Source: Thermaceae bacterium
Lineage (GTDB): Bacteria > Deinococcota > Deinococci > Deinococcales > Marinithermaceae
DNA length: 7,556 bases
Reading direction: 5' to 3'
NCBI GenBank assembly: GCA_027053145.1
Contig: JALUED010000147.1
Coordinates: 1-7,556 of the forward strand
Under the pieces are notes generated by a model. The model made no database searches. It was not told the origin of the DNA and saw only the letters and a list, made by a program, of their open reading frames with translations. The first letter of the stretch is position 1. Each line of letters starts with the position of its first letter. Shown here piece by piece: positions 1 to 6,966 of this stretch. The position numbers and the translations under genes are program-made.

Positions 1-1
1 G

Positions 2-1024
2 GCGGTGCTCGCCCTGCTTTTTTCCATGGGGGCGTTCATCTCGTCTACTTGGCACGTCTGGCGGCTTTTTTTACTCGCTAGCCTGCTGGCCTCCTTGGTC
101 TACCCAGCGAAAGCACACCTTGTGCGGCTCGGGGCTCCGCGGGTGGTCGCCTACGTTCTGGTGGTGGCGGGGCTCTTCTTGGGGCTCCTTTTCCTTTGGG
201 CGGGGTTGCTTGCCGTTGTCGGTCGGCTCGCAAGCTTTGTAGCGGAGTTCCCGGGAGCGCTCGCTCAAGGGGCACGTGCCCTTGACGAGCTTTGGGGTCG
301 CGGGCTTGCCGTCGCGCCGGACTGGGTTCGTCCGATGCTCGCCAAGCTACCCAGAGAGCTCGGCTCCGAGCTCCACCGGTGGCTCGCCGAGGGGTTGGAG
401 GCGTTTGAAGCTTGGCTCCGTTCGGGGCTTTTTCCAGCCCTTTCCGCCCTGCTCGGTGGGGCGGTGGAGGTCGTGGTAGGAGCGTTCCTCTTCCTCTACC
501 TGCTTTGGGATGGGGAGCAGGAGCTTGCCGCAGCGCTTCGCCTGGCCCCGGACGCGCTTCGCCCCACCCTCGTTTGGGCGGGGGAGGCGCTGGAGCGGGC
601 GTTCCTCGGATACTTCCGGGGGCAGGTGGTGGTCGCCGCGTCCATGGGGGTTATGGTTGGGCTCGGGCTCTTTCTTTTGGGACTGCCTCTGCCCGGTGCG
701 GTGGGGTTTTTAGTGGCGGTCTTCGAGCTCGTCCCCTTTCTCGGGGTCTTGCTTGGGATGGTGCTCACGGGGCTTGCGGTCTTGGGTAAAGGGTTGGGAG
801 CCTTGCTCATGGCCCTTTTGATCTTCGTGGTCGCGGGCGAGTTCGAGGGGCACGTGCTTGCGCCCCTGATCCTCGCCCGCACCACCCGGCTCCATCCGGT
901 CAGCGTGCTGCTCGCCATCTTCCTGGGGGCTGACCTGGGGGGATTTCTTGGGGCGCTTTTAGCGGTGCCCACCGCCGCCTTTCTAAAGCACGCCCTCCTG
1001 CACTTTTGGCTTCAGCGCTCGTAG
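2..1024 (+). CDS. AI-2E family transporter (PerM/YdiK-like), 5' end outside window
   Basis: Polytopic inner-membrane protein of the AI-2E/PerM family. Known members include autoinducer-2 exporters and Na+/H+ antiporters, but most have no proven substrate. Numbered from the GTG at position 5, hydrophobic segments lie at about 1-30, 48-72, 150-168, 208-228, 231-260, 264-280 and 298-328, with a soluble amphipathic stretch at about 75-145. The family core is clear: YFRGQ at 203-207, a Gly-rich segment ending GLPLPGA at 226-232, then ELVPFLG at 241-247. The C-terminal part (VLAPLIL at 284-290, then HPVSVLLAIFLG at 297-308) also matches. The frame is open to the left edge and the first residues already sit in the first hairpin, so roughly 10-25 N-terminal residues are probably missing; the GTG at 5 is unlikely to be the true start. 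It is the only rightward gene, and its stop lies inside the 3' end of the opposing reductase gene. Substrate unknown. Confidence 0.88.
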   Translation, partial: AVLALLFSMGAFISSTWHVWRLFLLASLLASLVYPAKAHLVRLGAPRVVAYVLVVAGLFLGLLFLWAGLLAVVGRLASFVAEFPGALAQGARALDELWGRGLAVAPDWVRPMLAKLPRELGSELHRWLAEGLEAFEAWLRSGLFPALSALLGGAVEVVVGAFLFLYLLWDGEQELAAALRLAPDALRPTLVWAGEALERAFLGYFRGQVVVAASMGVMVGLGLFLLGLPLPGAVGFLVAVFELVPFLGVLLGMVLTGLAVLGKGLGALLMALLIFVVAGEFEGHVLAPLILARTTRLHPVSVLLAIFLGADLGGFLGALLAVPTAAFLKHALLHFWLQRS

Positions 1025-1998
1025 CAGTCGGGGCCGGGCGGGAAGATCGCGTCGATCTCTGCGAGGGTGGCCTCGTCCAGGGTGAGCTCGAGCGCCTTCA
1101 GGTTCTCCTTGAGCTGCTCGGGCCGGGTGGCGCCGGTGATCGCCGAGGAGACCTCGGGCCGCCTAAGCACCCAGGCGAGGGCGAGCTGTGCCCTGGTCAC
1201 CCCGAGCCGGTCGGCGACCGCCTTCAGCTTCCTGACCCTCTCGCGGTTTTCCTCGGTGAGGAGCTTTTCCCGGAGCGGCTCGTACTCGGCGAGCCGGGCG
1301 CCTTGGGGCAGGCCCTCGTCGTACTTGCCGGTGAGGAGCCCCATCCCCAGCGGGCTCCAAACCACCACCCCCATGCCGAAGCGGGTGGTCTCCGGAAAGA
1401 TCTCCTTCTCCACCCGGTCGCGGTAGACCAGCGAGTACTGGGGCTGCTCCACCACCGGCGGGTGCAGGCCGTTTGCGCGGGCGAAGGTGACCGCCTCGGC
1501 GATCCGGGCCGGGGGCCACTCCGAGGTGCCCCAGTAGAGGATCTTGCCCTCGTCCACCAGCTGGCTGAAGGCGGGGACGATCTCCTCCATGGGGGCCTCG
1601 GGGCCGTAGCCGGGGACGAAGTAGCGGTGGGCGAAGTAGAGGTCGAGGTAGTCGGTCTGGAGGCGCTTGAGGCTTTTCTCGATCGACTCCCGGATGTGCT
1701 TGCGCGAGAGCCCCCGGTCGTTCACGTCCTCGCTCATGGGCCAGAAGACCTTGGAGGAGAGCACCAGGGTGTGGCGCGGGTAGTCCTTCAGGATCCGGCC
1801 CATGATCTCCTCGGCCACGCCCCGAGCGTAGACGTCGGCGTTGTCGAAGAAGTTGATCCCGGCGTCGTAGGCGATCTTGACGATCTCGCGGATGGTGGCC
1901 TCGTCCTTGACCTGGTTGCCGTAGGTCACCCAGGCCCCGAGGCTGATCGCCGAGACCTGGATCCCCCACTTGCCGAGCTTGCGGTATTGCATCTCCAT
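1012..1998 (-). CDS. Aldo/keto reductase, AKR6/Kv-beta-like
   Basis: A 328-residue cytosolic NADP(H)-dependent oxidoreductase with the (beta/alpha)8 fold. The full catalytic tetrad is visible: D52 and Y57 (FDNADVYARG), K83 (LSSKVFW) and H124 (YFAHRYF). The start (YRKLGKWGIQVS), GLSRKHI (96-102), PMEEIVPAF (136-144), YWGTSEW (155-161), WSPLGMGLLTGKYD (214-227) and the cofactor-binding C-terminal stretch SSAITGATRPEQL (284-296) follow the layout of eukaryotic potassium-channel beta subunits and their bacterial AKR relatives. No channel gene is adjacent, so a general carbonyl reductase is the safe call; the substrate is unknown. The ATG at 1998 has a strong Shine-Dalgarno run (GGGAGGGGG, 2001-2009) at good spacing; a second ATG two codons in is too far from it. 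A 16-bp palindrome lies 24 bases upstream. The 3' end overlaps the convergent membrane-protein gene by 13 bases. Confidence 0.93.
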   Translation of the reverse strand: MEMQYRKLGKWGIQVSAISLGAWVTYGNQVKDEATIREIVKIAYDAGINFFDNADVYARGVAEEIMGRILKDYPRHTLVLSSKVFWPMSEDVNDRGLSRKHIRESIEKSLKRLQTDYLDLYFAHRYFVPGYGPEAPMEEIVPAFSQLVDEGKILYWGTSEWPPARIAEAVTFARANGLHPPVVEQPQYSLVYRDRVEKEIFPETTRFGMGVVVWSPLGMGLLTGKYDEGLPQGARLAEYEPLREKLLTEENRERVRKLKAVADRLGVTRAQLALAWVLRRPEVSSAITGATRPEQLKENLKALELTLDEATLAEIDAIFPPGPDCYER

Positions 1999-2000
1999 AA

Positions 2001-2009
2001 CCCCCTCCC
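2001..2009 (-). promoter_or_regulatory. Strong Shine-Dalgarno for the aldo/keto reductase
   Basis: On the minus strand GGGAGGGGG ends two bases before ATG 1998. The GGAGG core (2004-2008) leaves five bases to that ATG, against eleven to the in-frame ATG at 1992, which decides the start. It is the best ribosome-binding site among the three downstream genes, so this gene looks independently translated rather than coupled. Confidence 0.75.
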
Positions 2010-2022
2010 GGTCCCAGTCTAA

Positions 2023-2038
2023 CTGACCGACCGGTCAG
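2023..2038. promoter_or_regulatory. 16-bp palindrome, candidate repressor operator
   Basis: CTGACCG-AC-CGGTCAG is a perfect 7-bp inverted repeat around a 2-bp centre. It lies between the methyltransferase and reductase genes and covers the methyltransferase stop codon. On the minus strand a -10-like TAGACT (2016-2021) starts one base after it, so a bound protein would block RNA polymerase at a reductase promoter. The ACCG/CGGT half-sites resemble operators of TetR-family repressors, including those reported from Thermus. That is inference: no regulator gene is in the window. Confidence 0.5.
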
Positions 2039-2550
2039 CTCTCTTCCTCGAAGAGCCTTTTGAGGCAGTCGGGGCGCAGGTTGAAGGCGGGGACCTCAGC
2101 CATGTAGCGGCGGTATTCGTCCCCGAACTTCCGAAGGGCCTCCGGCTCCTCCACGGTCTTGATCAGGAAGAGCATGAGCAGGACCTCGGCCGGCCAGACG
2201 AAGAGGGCGAAGCTCGCCGAGCCGAGGATCAGGGCGAACGCGAGGGGGAAGAAGAGGAGGGCGAGGTGCATTGGGTGGCGCATGCAGGCGTAAGGGCCTT
2301 TGCGCACCAGGCGGTTGGTCTCGAAGCGGGGAAGCTCGCCCTCGCGGCCGTAGCGGGCGAGGGCTCGGCCCGCATTCGCCGCTGCCCGGCGTACAGGCTT
2401 AAGCAGCCCCATACCAAGGACAAAAGTAAAGAGGTGCCAGAAAGGGTTTCTGAAGAGGGCGGGAAAGAGCTGGAGGTCGAGCCCGACCCCGAGCGCCGCG
2501 CCCCCGAGGAGCAAAAGGAGCCAAAAGAGCATGCGGGCCTTCGGGCTCAT
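2035..2550 (-). CDS. Membrane methyltransferase, ICMT/phospholipid methyltransferase family
   Basis: A 171-residue integral membrane protein with hydrophobic segments at about 7-28, 38-52, 95-112 and 114-132. The family signature follows: RLVRKGPYACMRHPM (80-94) and, after the last membrane helix, EEPEALRKFGDEYRRYMAEVPAF (134-156). In characterised relatives (isoprenylcysteine carboxyl methyltransferase, PEMT) the RHPxY and E...E-FG-xEY elements bind S-adenosylmethionine; here the usual Tyr after RHPM is His95. Bacterial members methylate lipids or small molecules, and the substrate cannot be told from sequence. The ATG overlaps the stop of the upstream cytochrome-domain gene (ATGA, 2547-2550) and no Shine-Dalgarno precedes it, so translation is probably coupled to that gene. 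A role tied to the redox protein or to membrane lipids is possible but unproven. Confidence 0.82.
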   Translation of the reverse strand: MSPKARMLFWLLLLLGGAALGVGLDLQLFPALFRNPFWHLFTFVLGMGLLKPVRRAAANAGRALARYGREGELPRFETNRLVRKGPYACMRHPMHLALLFFPLAFALILGSASFALFVWPAEVLLMLFLIKTVEEPEALRKFGDEYRRYMAEVPAFNLRPDCLKRLFEEES

Positions 2551-3494
2551 GGCTGAACGCGAATGAGGTCGGTGAAGTCGAAGCCTTGAGGTCCGAGTTG
2601 CCGCAGGTAAACCAGAAGGGTCCGGAGTTCTTCCTCGCTAAGGTCGGGGAAGGCGGGCATCTTGACCCCGGGCTTCATTCCCGGGGCGTTCTTGATCCAG
2701 GGAGCGAGGAACTCCGCCCGGTTAGGCCAGACCCCGGAGCCGAAGGTGGTCCGGAGGGCAAAGAAGGTCAGGTCGGGGCCCTGGTTTCCCTTCGCGCGCG
2801 TTCCCCGCACCCGATGGCAAGCGGCGCAGCGCTTTTCGAAGACCGGCGGAGGCGCGGGTGGGGTGAAGTCGCGAAGCGCGGTGATAAGCTTCTGGAAACG
2901 CTCCTTGGGCAGGGCCAGGAGCCGGAGGCGCATCTTATCGGTAGCGGGGCCGACGTATTCGGTCTCCATTCCGCCGTAGACGCCGGGCTTTTTGGCCTGG
3001 ACCCAGGCGCGGGTGGTCTGGCCCGGGACCGCGTCCATGGTGAGCTCAAGCCCGGGCACCGCGAGGCTATAGAAGAGGTCTCGGCTAGTGGCCCGAATCT
3101 CGATGCGCTCGCCGACGGGGATCCAACCCTCCCCCGCACTTTCGACCCCAAGCTCAGGATAGCGGAGCCCCCACCAGTAGCGTTGCGCGGAGAATTCGAG
3201 AACGAGTTTCGCGCCGCCCACAGGTTTGTAGCTCCAAATCGCCGCCCCCACCATTGCCCCCACGACCGCCACCACCACGGTGGGGAAGACCGCCCAAAGG
3301 ATCTCCTTTCCGCCCCGCCTTTTGGCTTGGCGGATGCCCATCCAAGCGGTAGTGATTAGGACGACGAGGAAGACTGCGGTAAAGGCCGCGACGCGGCTGA
3401 GGTTCCCCCCCGACCCTTCTTCGCCGAAGGTGGTGGCTTGGTGGGCGAGGGCAGGGATGAAGACGAATAGGAACCCGTAGAATAGGCGCCGCAT
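2547..3494 (-). CDS. Cytochrome c oxidase subunit II-like protein fused to cytochrome c, lacking CuA ligands
   Basis: A 315-residue protein with the architecture of caa3-type subunit II. It has a signal-like N-terminus (1-20), two transmembrane helices (about 35-53 and 66-88), a cupredoxin-type domain facing outward (about 95-197), a proline hinge (TPPAPPPV, 211-218) and a C-terminal cytochrome c domain. The last has CAACH at 223-227 for covalent heme and a likely axial Met279 (GVKMPAF). Subunit II landmarks are QRYWWGLRYP (104-113), MDAVPG (153-158) and KKPGVYGG (168-175). The copper site is gone: the first His is Tyr142, and the CSELCGxxHxxM loop reads ETEYVGPATDKM (177-188). Only Glu179 and Met188 remain. 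Thus one-electron transfer through heme c is likely and CuA cannot form. The start at 3494 gives the family N-terminus and overlaps the ctaAB stop (TGATG); the same frame stays open much further upstream, inside ctaB, without family similarity. No subunit I gene follows; the next gene is a methyltransferase. Confidence 0.9.
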   Translation of the reverse strand: MRRLFYGFLFVFIPALAHQATTFGEEGSGGNLSRVAAFTAVFLVVLITTAWMGIRQAKRRGGKEILWAVFPTVVVAVVGAMVGAAIWSYKPVGGAKLVLEFSAQRYWWGLRYPELGVESAGEGWIPVGERIEIRATSRDLFYSLAVPGLELTMDAVPGQTTRAWVQAKKPGVYGGMETEYVGPATDKMRLRLLALPKERFQKLITALRDFTPPAPPPVFEKRCAACHRVRGTRAKGNQGPDLTFFALRTTFGSGVWPNRAEFLAPWIKNAPGMKPGVKMPAFPDLSEEELRTLLVYLRQLGPQGFDFTDLIRVQP

Positions 3495-5332
3495 CAGGCG
3501 ACCAGCGTACGGTCGAGGGTCATAAGAAGGAAAAGAGCCGCTAGGTAGGCAAGGGAGTAGAGGTAGAGGGAGCGGGCCCTGGGCCGTTCCTCGGGGTGGA
3601 GGACGAGGGCGAAGGCGCGGGCGAGCAAGATCGCGTTCAAAGCGGCTGCCCCCAGGGTGTAGAGCAGGCCCGCCTCGCCCAAGGTAAGGGGGATAAGGGA
3701 GAGGAGAGCGGTAAGGAGCGCATAGAGCGCGATCTGAAGGGCGGTGACCCGGGCACCGGCGACCACCGGGAGCATCGGGACCCCAGCGCGGGCGTACTCG
3801 TCCTTGATCAAAAGGGCGAGCGTCCAAAAATGCACCGGGGTCCAGAAGAAGATAACCAGGAAAAGCACCCAGGCGAGCGGTGCAAGCTCTCCGGTAGCCG
3901 CCGCCCAGCCGACGAGCGGCGGAAAGGCGCCGGCGGCGCCGCCGATCACGATGTTGCGCCAGGTGCGGCGCTTGAGCCAAAGGGTGTAGACGAGGACGTA
4001 GAAGACGAGCCCAGCGAGGGCGAGCATGGCGGAAAGCAGCCCCCCGCCCCAGAGCAGGATGGCAAAGGAAGCAAGCTCGAGGAAAAGCGCGAAGAAGAGC
4101 GCCGCGCGCGAGGAGATCCGCTGGGTCACCGTGGGGCGCCGGGCGGTACGGGGCATAAGGACGTCGATGTCCCGATCGATCACCATGTTGATCGCGTTGG
4201 CCGCGCCGGCGGCGAAGTAGCCCCCAAGGAGCACGGCGAGGAAGGGCTTCCACCCCGGCCAGCCGCCGGCGGCGACAAAGAGGGCGGCGAGGGCGGTAAA
4301 GAGCAGAAGGCTAATGACCCGGGGCTTGGTGAGGGCAATGTAGTCCATCAAGGTGGCCTTGCCCTTGGCGGCGTGGGCCTCTGCGGCCTGCGCCCCCTCG
4401 CCGGCCTCGACCCTGGGCACGCCTTCGGAGAAGGCGGAGAGCACGAGTAGGACGAGGGTGATCCAGATCAGGTCGGCGACCAGCAGGTGGAGGATCTGCA
4501 TCCAGATGGGGGCAAGCAGGAATAGGTTCAAAACCCCAAGGGCAAGTTGCAGGGCAAAAAGCCCCACCAGGAGGCTTGCGTAGCGGCGGACCGTGGGGTG
4601 GGGCCGGAGGTGGCTTACAAGCCCCGCGACGAGGAGCAAATAGATGCCGGTGGAAAGGGCGATCAGGGGGTGGAAGACCCGGAGCCGGATGAGGAAGTGG
4701 GCGGTGGGGGAGAAGTCCTGCTTTATGCCTTCGATCAGGCTCGGTGCCTTAAAAAGGGTGTCGCCGAGAGCGGTGACCGCGCCGCTTGCGGCAAGCAGGG
4801 CGACCGCACCCAAGGCTAGGTAGAGGGCAAACCCCACCGGCCCTTGGCCCCGGAAGCGGGCCACCGGTCCGCCGGAGGCCCAGTAGGCGTTGACCGTAAG
4901 CGCGGCGAGTAGGGTCAGCGTGATGAGCAGGTGGATCGCCATCACCACCGCCCGGGCCGCCGAAGTGTCGTAGGCCACCCAGTGGAAGAGCACGAGCGAC
5001 GCCCCGGCCAGGGTCTCGACCACCATGAAGGTCATGGCAAGGCCGGCCCCTAGCCGCACCAGATGCCCTTTGGGATAGGCGCGAAGGGCCCAGACGAGGA
5101 GGGCAAGGACGAGCAGGAAGTCGAGCCCGCTCATGAGCCGGTGGGTGAACTCCACCAGCATCTTGGTGTTCTCGGGCACCGGGATCAGCGCGCCCTGGCA
5201 GGTGGGCCAATGCCGGCCGCAGCCGTCACCGGAAAAGGAAGCCCGCACGTAGGCGCCCCAGAGGATGACGAGAACGGTGTACGCCAGGACGCCCCAAGCG
5301 AACTTGGCGTAAGCCGAGAGGTTTTTGCCCAT
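3494..5332 (-). CDS. ctaAB: Heme A synthase/heme O synthase fusion (CtaA-CtaB)
   Basis: A 612-residue membrane protein joining two consecutive heme A biosynthesis enzymes. The N-terminal half (about 1-302) is CtaA/COX15, which oxidises the heme O methyl group: Cys pair C38/C45 (GCGRHWPTC), EFTHR at 61-65, and heme-ligand-type His at 64, 134, 221 and 282. After a polar Ala/Glu-rich linker (about 303-326) the second half is CtaB, a UbiA-type farnesyltransferase that makes heme O from protoheme. It shows LTKPRV (334-339), the NxxxDxxxD prenyl-diphosphate/Mg site N382-D386-D390 followed by PRTARRP, and WTPVHFWTLAL (497-507) with KDEYARAGVPMLP (510-522). Each half is of normal length, so both should be active. 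The CtaA-then-CtaB fusion is known from Thermus. The ATG at 5332 is preceded by a weak G-rich ribosome site; an 18-bp palindrome lies just upstream. The stop overlaps the next gene's start by one base. It supplies heme A for an aa3-type oxidase that must be encoded elsewhere. Confidence 0.95.
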   Translation of the reverse strand: MGKNLSAYAKFAWGVLAYTVLVILWGAYVRASFSGDGCGRHWPTCQGALIPVPENTKMLVEFTHRLMSGLDFLLVLALLVWALRAYPKGHLVRLGAGLAMTFMVVETLAGASLVLFHWVAYDTSAARAVVMAIHLLITLTLLAALTVNAYWASGGPVARFRGQGPVGFALYLALGAVALLAASGAVTALGDTLFKAPSLIEGIKQDFSPTAHFLIRLRVFHPLIALSTGIYLLLVAGLVSHLRPHPTVRRYASLLVGLFALQLALGVLNLFLLAPIWMQILHLLVADLIWITLVLLVLSAFSEGVPRVEAGEGAQAAEAHAAKGKATLMDYIALTKPRVISLLLFTALAALFVAAGGWPGWKPFLAVLLGGYFAAGAANAINMVIDRDIDVLMPRTARRPTVTQRISSRAALFFALFLELASFAILLWGGGLLSAMLALAGLVFYVLVYTLWLKRRTWRNIVIGGAAGAFPPLVGWAAATGELAPLAWVLFLVIFFWTPVHFWTLALLIKDEYARAGVPMLPVVAGARVTALQIALYALLTALLSLIPLTLGEAGLLYTLGAAALNAILLARAFALVLHPEERPRARSLYLYSLAYLAALFLLMTLDRTLVA

Positions 5333-5342
5333 AGCACCCCCG

Positions 5343-5360
5343 ACGTCCCCGCGGGGACGT
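5343..5360. promoter_or_regulatory. Perfect 18-bp palindrome between pckA and ctaAB
   Basis: ACGTCCCCGCGGGGACGT reads identically on both strands and fills much of the 47-base pckA-ctaAB gap, ending ten bases before the ctaAB start codon. A -10-like TATACT (minus strand, 5369-5374) lies eight bases upstream, so a transcript from it would start at about the edge of the palindrome. It could be an operator, or an RNA hairpin hiding the weak ribosome site. There is no T-run after it on either strand, so a classical intrinsic terminator is unlikely. Confidence 0.45.
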
Positions 5361-5379
5361 TTGCCCTAAGTATAGCCCG

Positions 5380-6966
5380 CTAGCCGCGGGGGCCGGCGGC
5401 GAGGACCTCGGGCGCGAGGAGGTCGGCGAACTTTTGGATGTTCTCCTGGAACATCCGGGCGAGCTTTCTCGCCGCCTCGTCGTAGGCCTTGGGGTCCGGC
5501 CAGGTGGAGCGGGGGTCGAGGATCTCGCTGGGAACACCCGGAACGCGGGTGGGCACGGCCAGGCCAAAGATGGGGTCGGTGCGGTAGGGAACGTCTTCCA
5601 GCGCGCCCTCGATCGCCGCCCGAAGCATCGCCCGGGTGTAGGCAAGGGGGATCCGCTCGCCGGTGCCGTAGGGTCCGCCGGTCCAGCCGGTGTTGATGAG
5701 CCAGACCCTAGGGCGGTAGGTTTTGATCTTTTCGCCCAACATCCGGGCGTACACCGCCGGCGGGAGCGGCAGGAAGGGGGCCCCGAAGCAGGCCGAGAAG
5801 GTGGCCACCGGCTCGGTGATCCCCCGCTCGGTACCGGCGACTTTTGCGGTGTAGCCGGAGACGAAGTAGTACATCGCCTGCTCCGGGGTGAGCCGGGCGA
5901 TCGGGGGCAGGACGCCGAAGGCGTCGGCGGAAAGGAAGAAGATGTGCTCAGGGTGCTCACCCCGGCCCGAGGGCTCGCGGTTTTTCACGTGGGCGAGGGG
6001 GTAGGCGCTCCGGGTGTTCTCGGTCTTGCTGGCGTCCGCCCACTCGACCCGCCGGGTTTCGGGGTTCAAAACAACGTTTTCCAGAATGGTCTCGAACTGG
6101 TTGGTGGCCTCCCAGATGACCGGTTCTTTCTCTTTCGAGAGGTTGATCACCTTGGCGTAGCTCCCGCCCTCGAAGTTGAAGACCCCGTTTGGCCCCCAGC
6201 CGTGTTCGTCGTCGCCGATCAGCCGCCGCTCGGGGTCGGCCGAGAGGGTGGTCTTGCCGGTGCCGGAGAGGCCAAAGAAGAGCGCGGTGTCCCCCTCTCT
6301 CCCCACGTTGGCCGAGCAGTGCATCGAAAGGACACCGGATTTTGGCATCAGGAAGTTGAGCACCGAGAAGACGGCCTTTTTAATCTCGCCGGCGTAGCCC
6401 GTGCCGCCGATCAGAATCAACCGGTGGCGGAACGAAAGGATCACGAAGACCTCGCTCCGGGTGCCGTCGCGTTGAGGGATGGCCTTAAACGAGGGAGCAT
6501 GGAGCACGGTGAAGCCGGGGCGGAAGGGTTCGATGACATCGCCTTGGGAAAAGACTTGGGGAAGGATGAAGAGGTTTCGGGCAAAGAGCGCATGCCAAGG
6601 GCTTTCGGTGATCACCCGCACGCCCAGACGATGGTCGGGGTCGAAGCCCGCGTAGAGGTCTTGAACGTAGAGGTCCTGCTGGGCGAGGTGCTCTGCAAGC
6701 CGGGCATGGAGGGCTTCAAAGGCTTCCGGGTCGAAAGGTTGGTTGACCTCGCCCCACCAGATTTCCTCGTCGTAGGGGGGTTCTTTGACGACGAACTTGT
6801 CCTTCGGGCTGCGCCCGGTGTAGGGGGTGGTGTCCACCACCAGCGGACCCTTGTGGGCAAGCTGGCCGAGGCCCTTGGCCAAAGTTTCCTCCACAAGAAC
6901 GGGGGCGGATGCGTTCCAGAGCACGCGCTTTTGGGGGTGGATTCCGAGCGGTTCGAGCTCCTGCAT
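5380..6966 (-). CDS. pckA: Phosphoenolpyruvate carboxykinase (ATP)
   Basis: A 528-residue cytosolic enzyme that converts oxaloacetate and ATP to PEP, CO2 and ADP, the entry step of gluconeogenesis. It has the usual length for the ATP-dependent family. Visible sites are: Arg52 for substrate (TGRSPKDKF, 50-58); Tyr191 and the Mn-binding Lys197 ([11 protein letters not shown], 190-200); His216 (SMHCSANVG); the P-loop GLSGTGKTT (232-240); the metal-binding kinase-2 motif LIGDDEHGW (249-257); [11 protein letters not shown] (262-272); ENTRSAYP (316-323); and [14 protein letters not shown] (426-439), the adenine-side loop. The chosen ATG at 6966 has a GGAGGAG ribosome site four bases upstream and gives the normal N-terminus. 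An in-frame ATG 18 codons earlier has no such site and would add unrelated residues overlapping the preceding gene. It follows pgi and a CDGSH protein, which fits a sugar-phosphate/gluconeogenic unit. Confidence 0.97.
   Translation of the reverse strand: MQELEPLGIHPQKRVLWNASAPVLVEETLAKGLGQLAHKGPLVVDTTPYTGRSPKDKFVVKEPPYDEEIWWGEVNQPFDPEAFEALHARLAEHLAQQDLYVQDLYAGFDPDHRLGVRVITESPWHALFARNLFILPQVFSQGDVIEPFRPGFTVLHAPSFKAIPQRDGTRSEVFVILSFRHRLILIGGTGYAGEIKKAVFSVLNFLMPKSGVLSMHCSANVGREGDTALFFGLSGTGKTTLSADPERRLIGDDEHGWGPNGVFNFEGGSYAKVINLSKEKEPVIWEATNQFETILENVVLNPETRRVEWADASKTENTRSAYPLAHVKNREPSGRGEHPEHIFFLSADAFGVLPPIARLTPEQAMYYFVSGYTAKVAGTERGITEPVATFSACFGAPFLPLPPAVYARMLGEKIKTYRPRVWLINTGWTGGPYGTGERIPLAYTRAMLRAAIEGALEDVPYRTDPIFGLAVPTRVPGVPSEILDPRSTWPDPKAYDEAARKLARMFQENIQKFADLLAPEVLAAGPRG

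Noticed and set aside
1006..2022. A 338-codon rightward open frame opposite the aldo/keto reductase
   Set aside because: It mirrors a well-supported enzyme with a full catalytic tetrad; composition is low-complexity (Leu/Gly/Val/Asp) with no domain.
2770..3160. Possible frameshift in the subunit II-like gene as the reason for missing copper ligands
   Set aside because: Reading the bases directly, one frame gives continuous family similarity on both sides of the loop (AKKPGVYGG before, MRLRLLAL after) at the exact canonical length. The substitutions are true codon differences, not a shifted frame.
3495..4253. N-terminal extension of the subunit II-like gene by about 253 codons
   Set aside because: The frame is open but runs out of frame through the ctaB coding sequence, is Arg/Pro-rich, and lacks family similarity. 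The ATG at 3494 begins a proper signal peptide and the two-helix subunit II pattern.
3586..4450. Rightward open frames opposite ctaB (for example 3596-4450)
   Set aside because: They are antisense to a membrane enzyme with all its motifs. The charged, Gly/Glu-rich translations are typical of reversed hydrophobic codons.
5343..5360. Intrinsic terminator for pckA
   Set aside because: The palindrome is GC-rich, but neither strand has a run of T after it and it has no natural loop, so it is listed as an operator or hairpin candidate instead.
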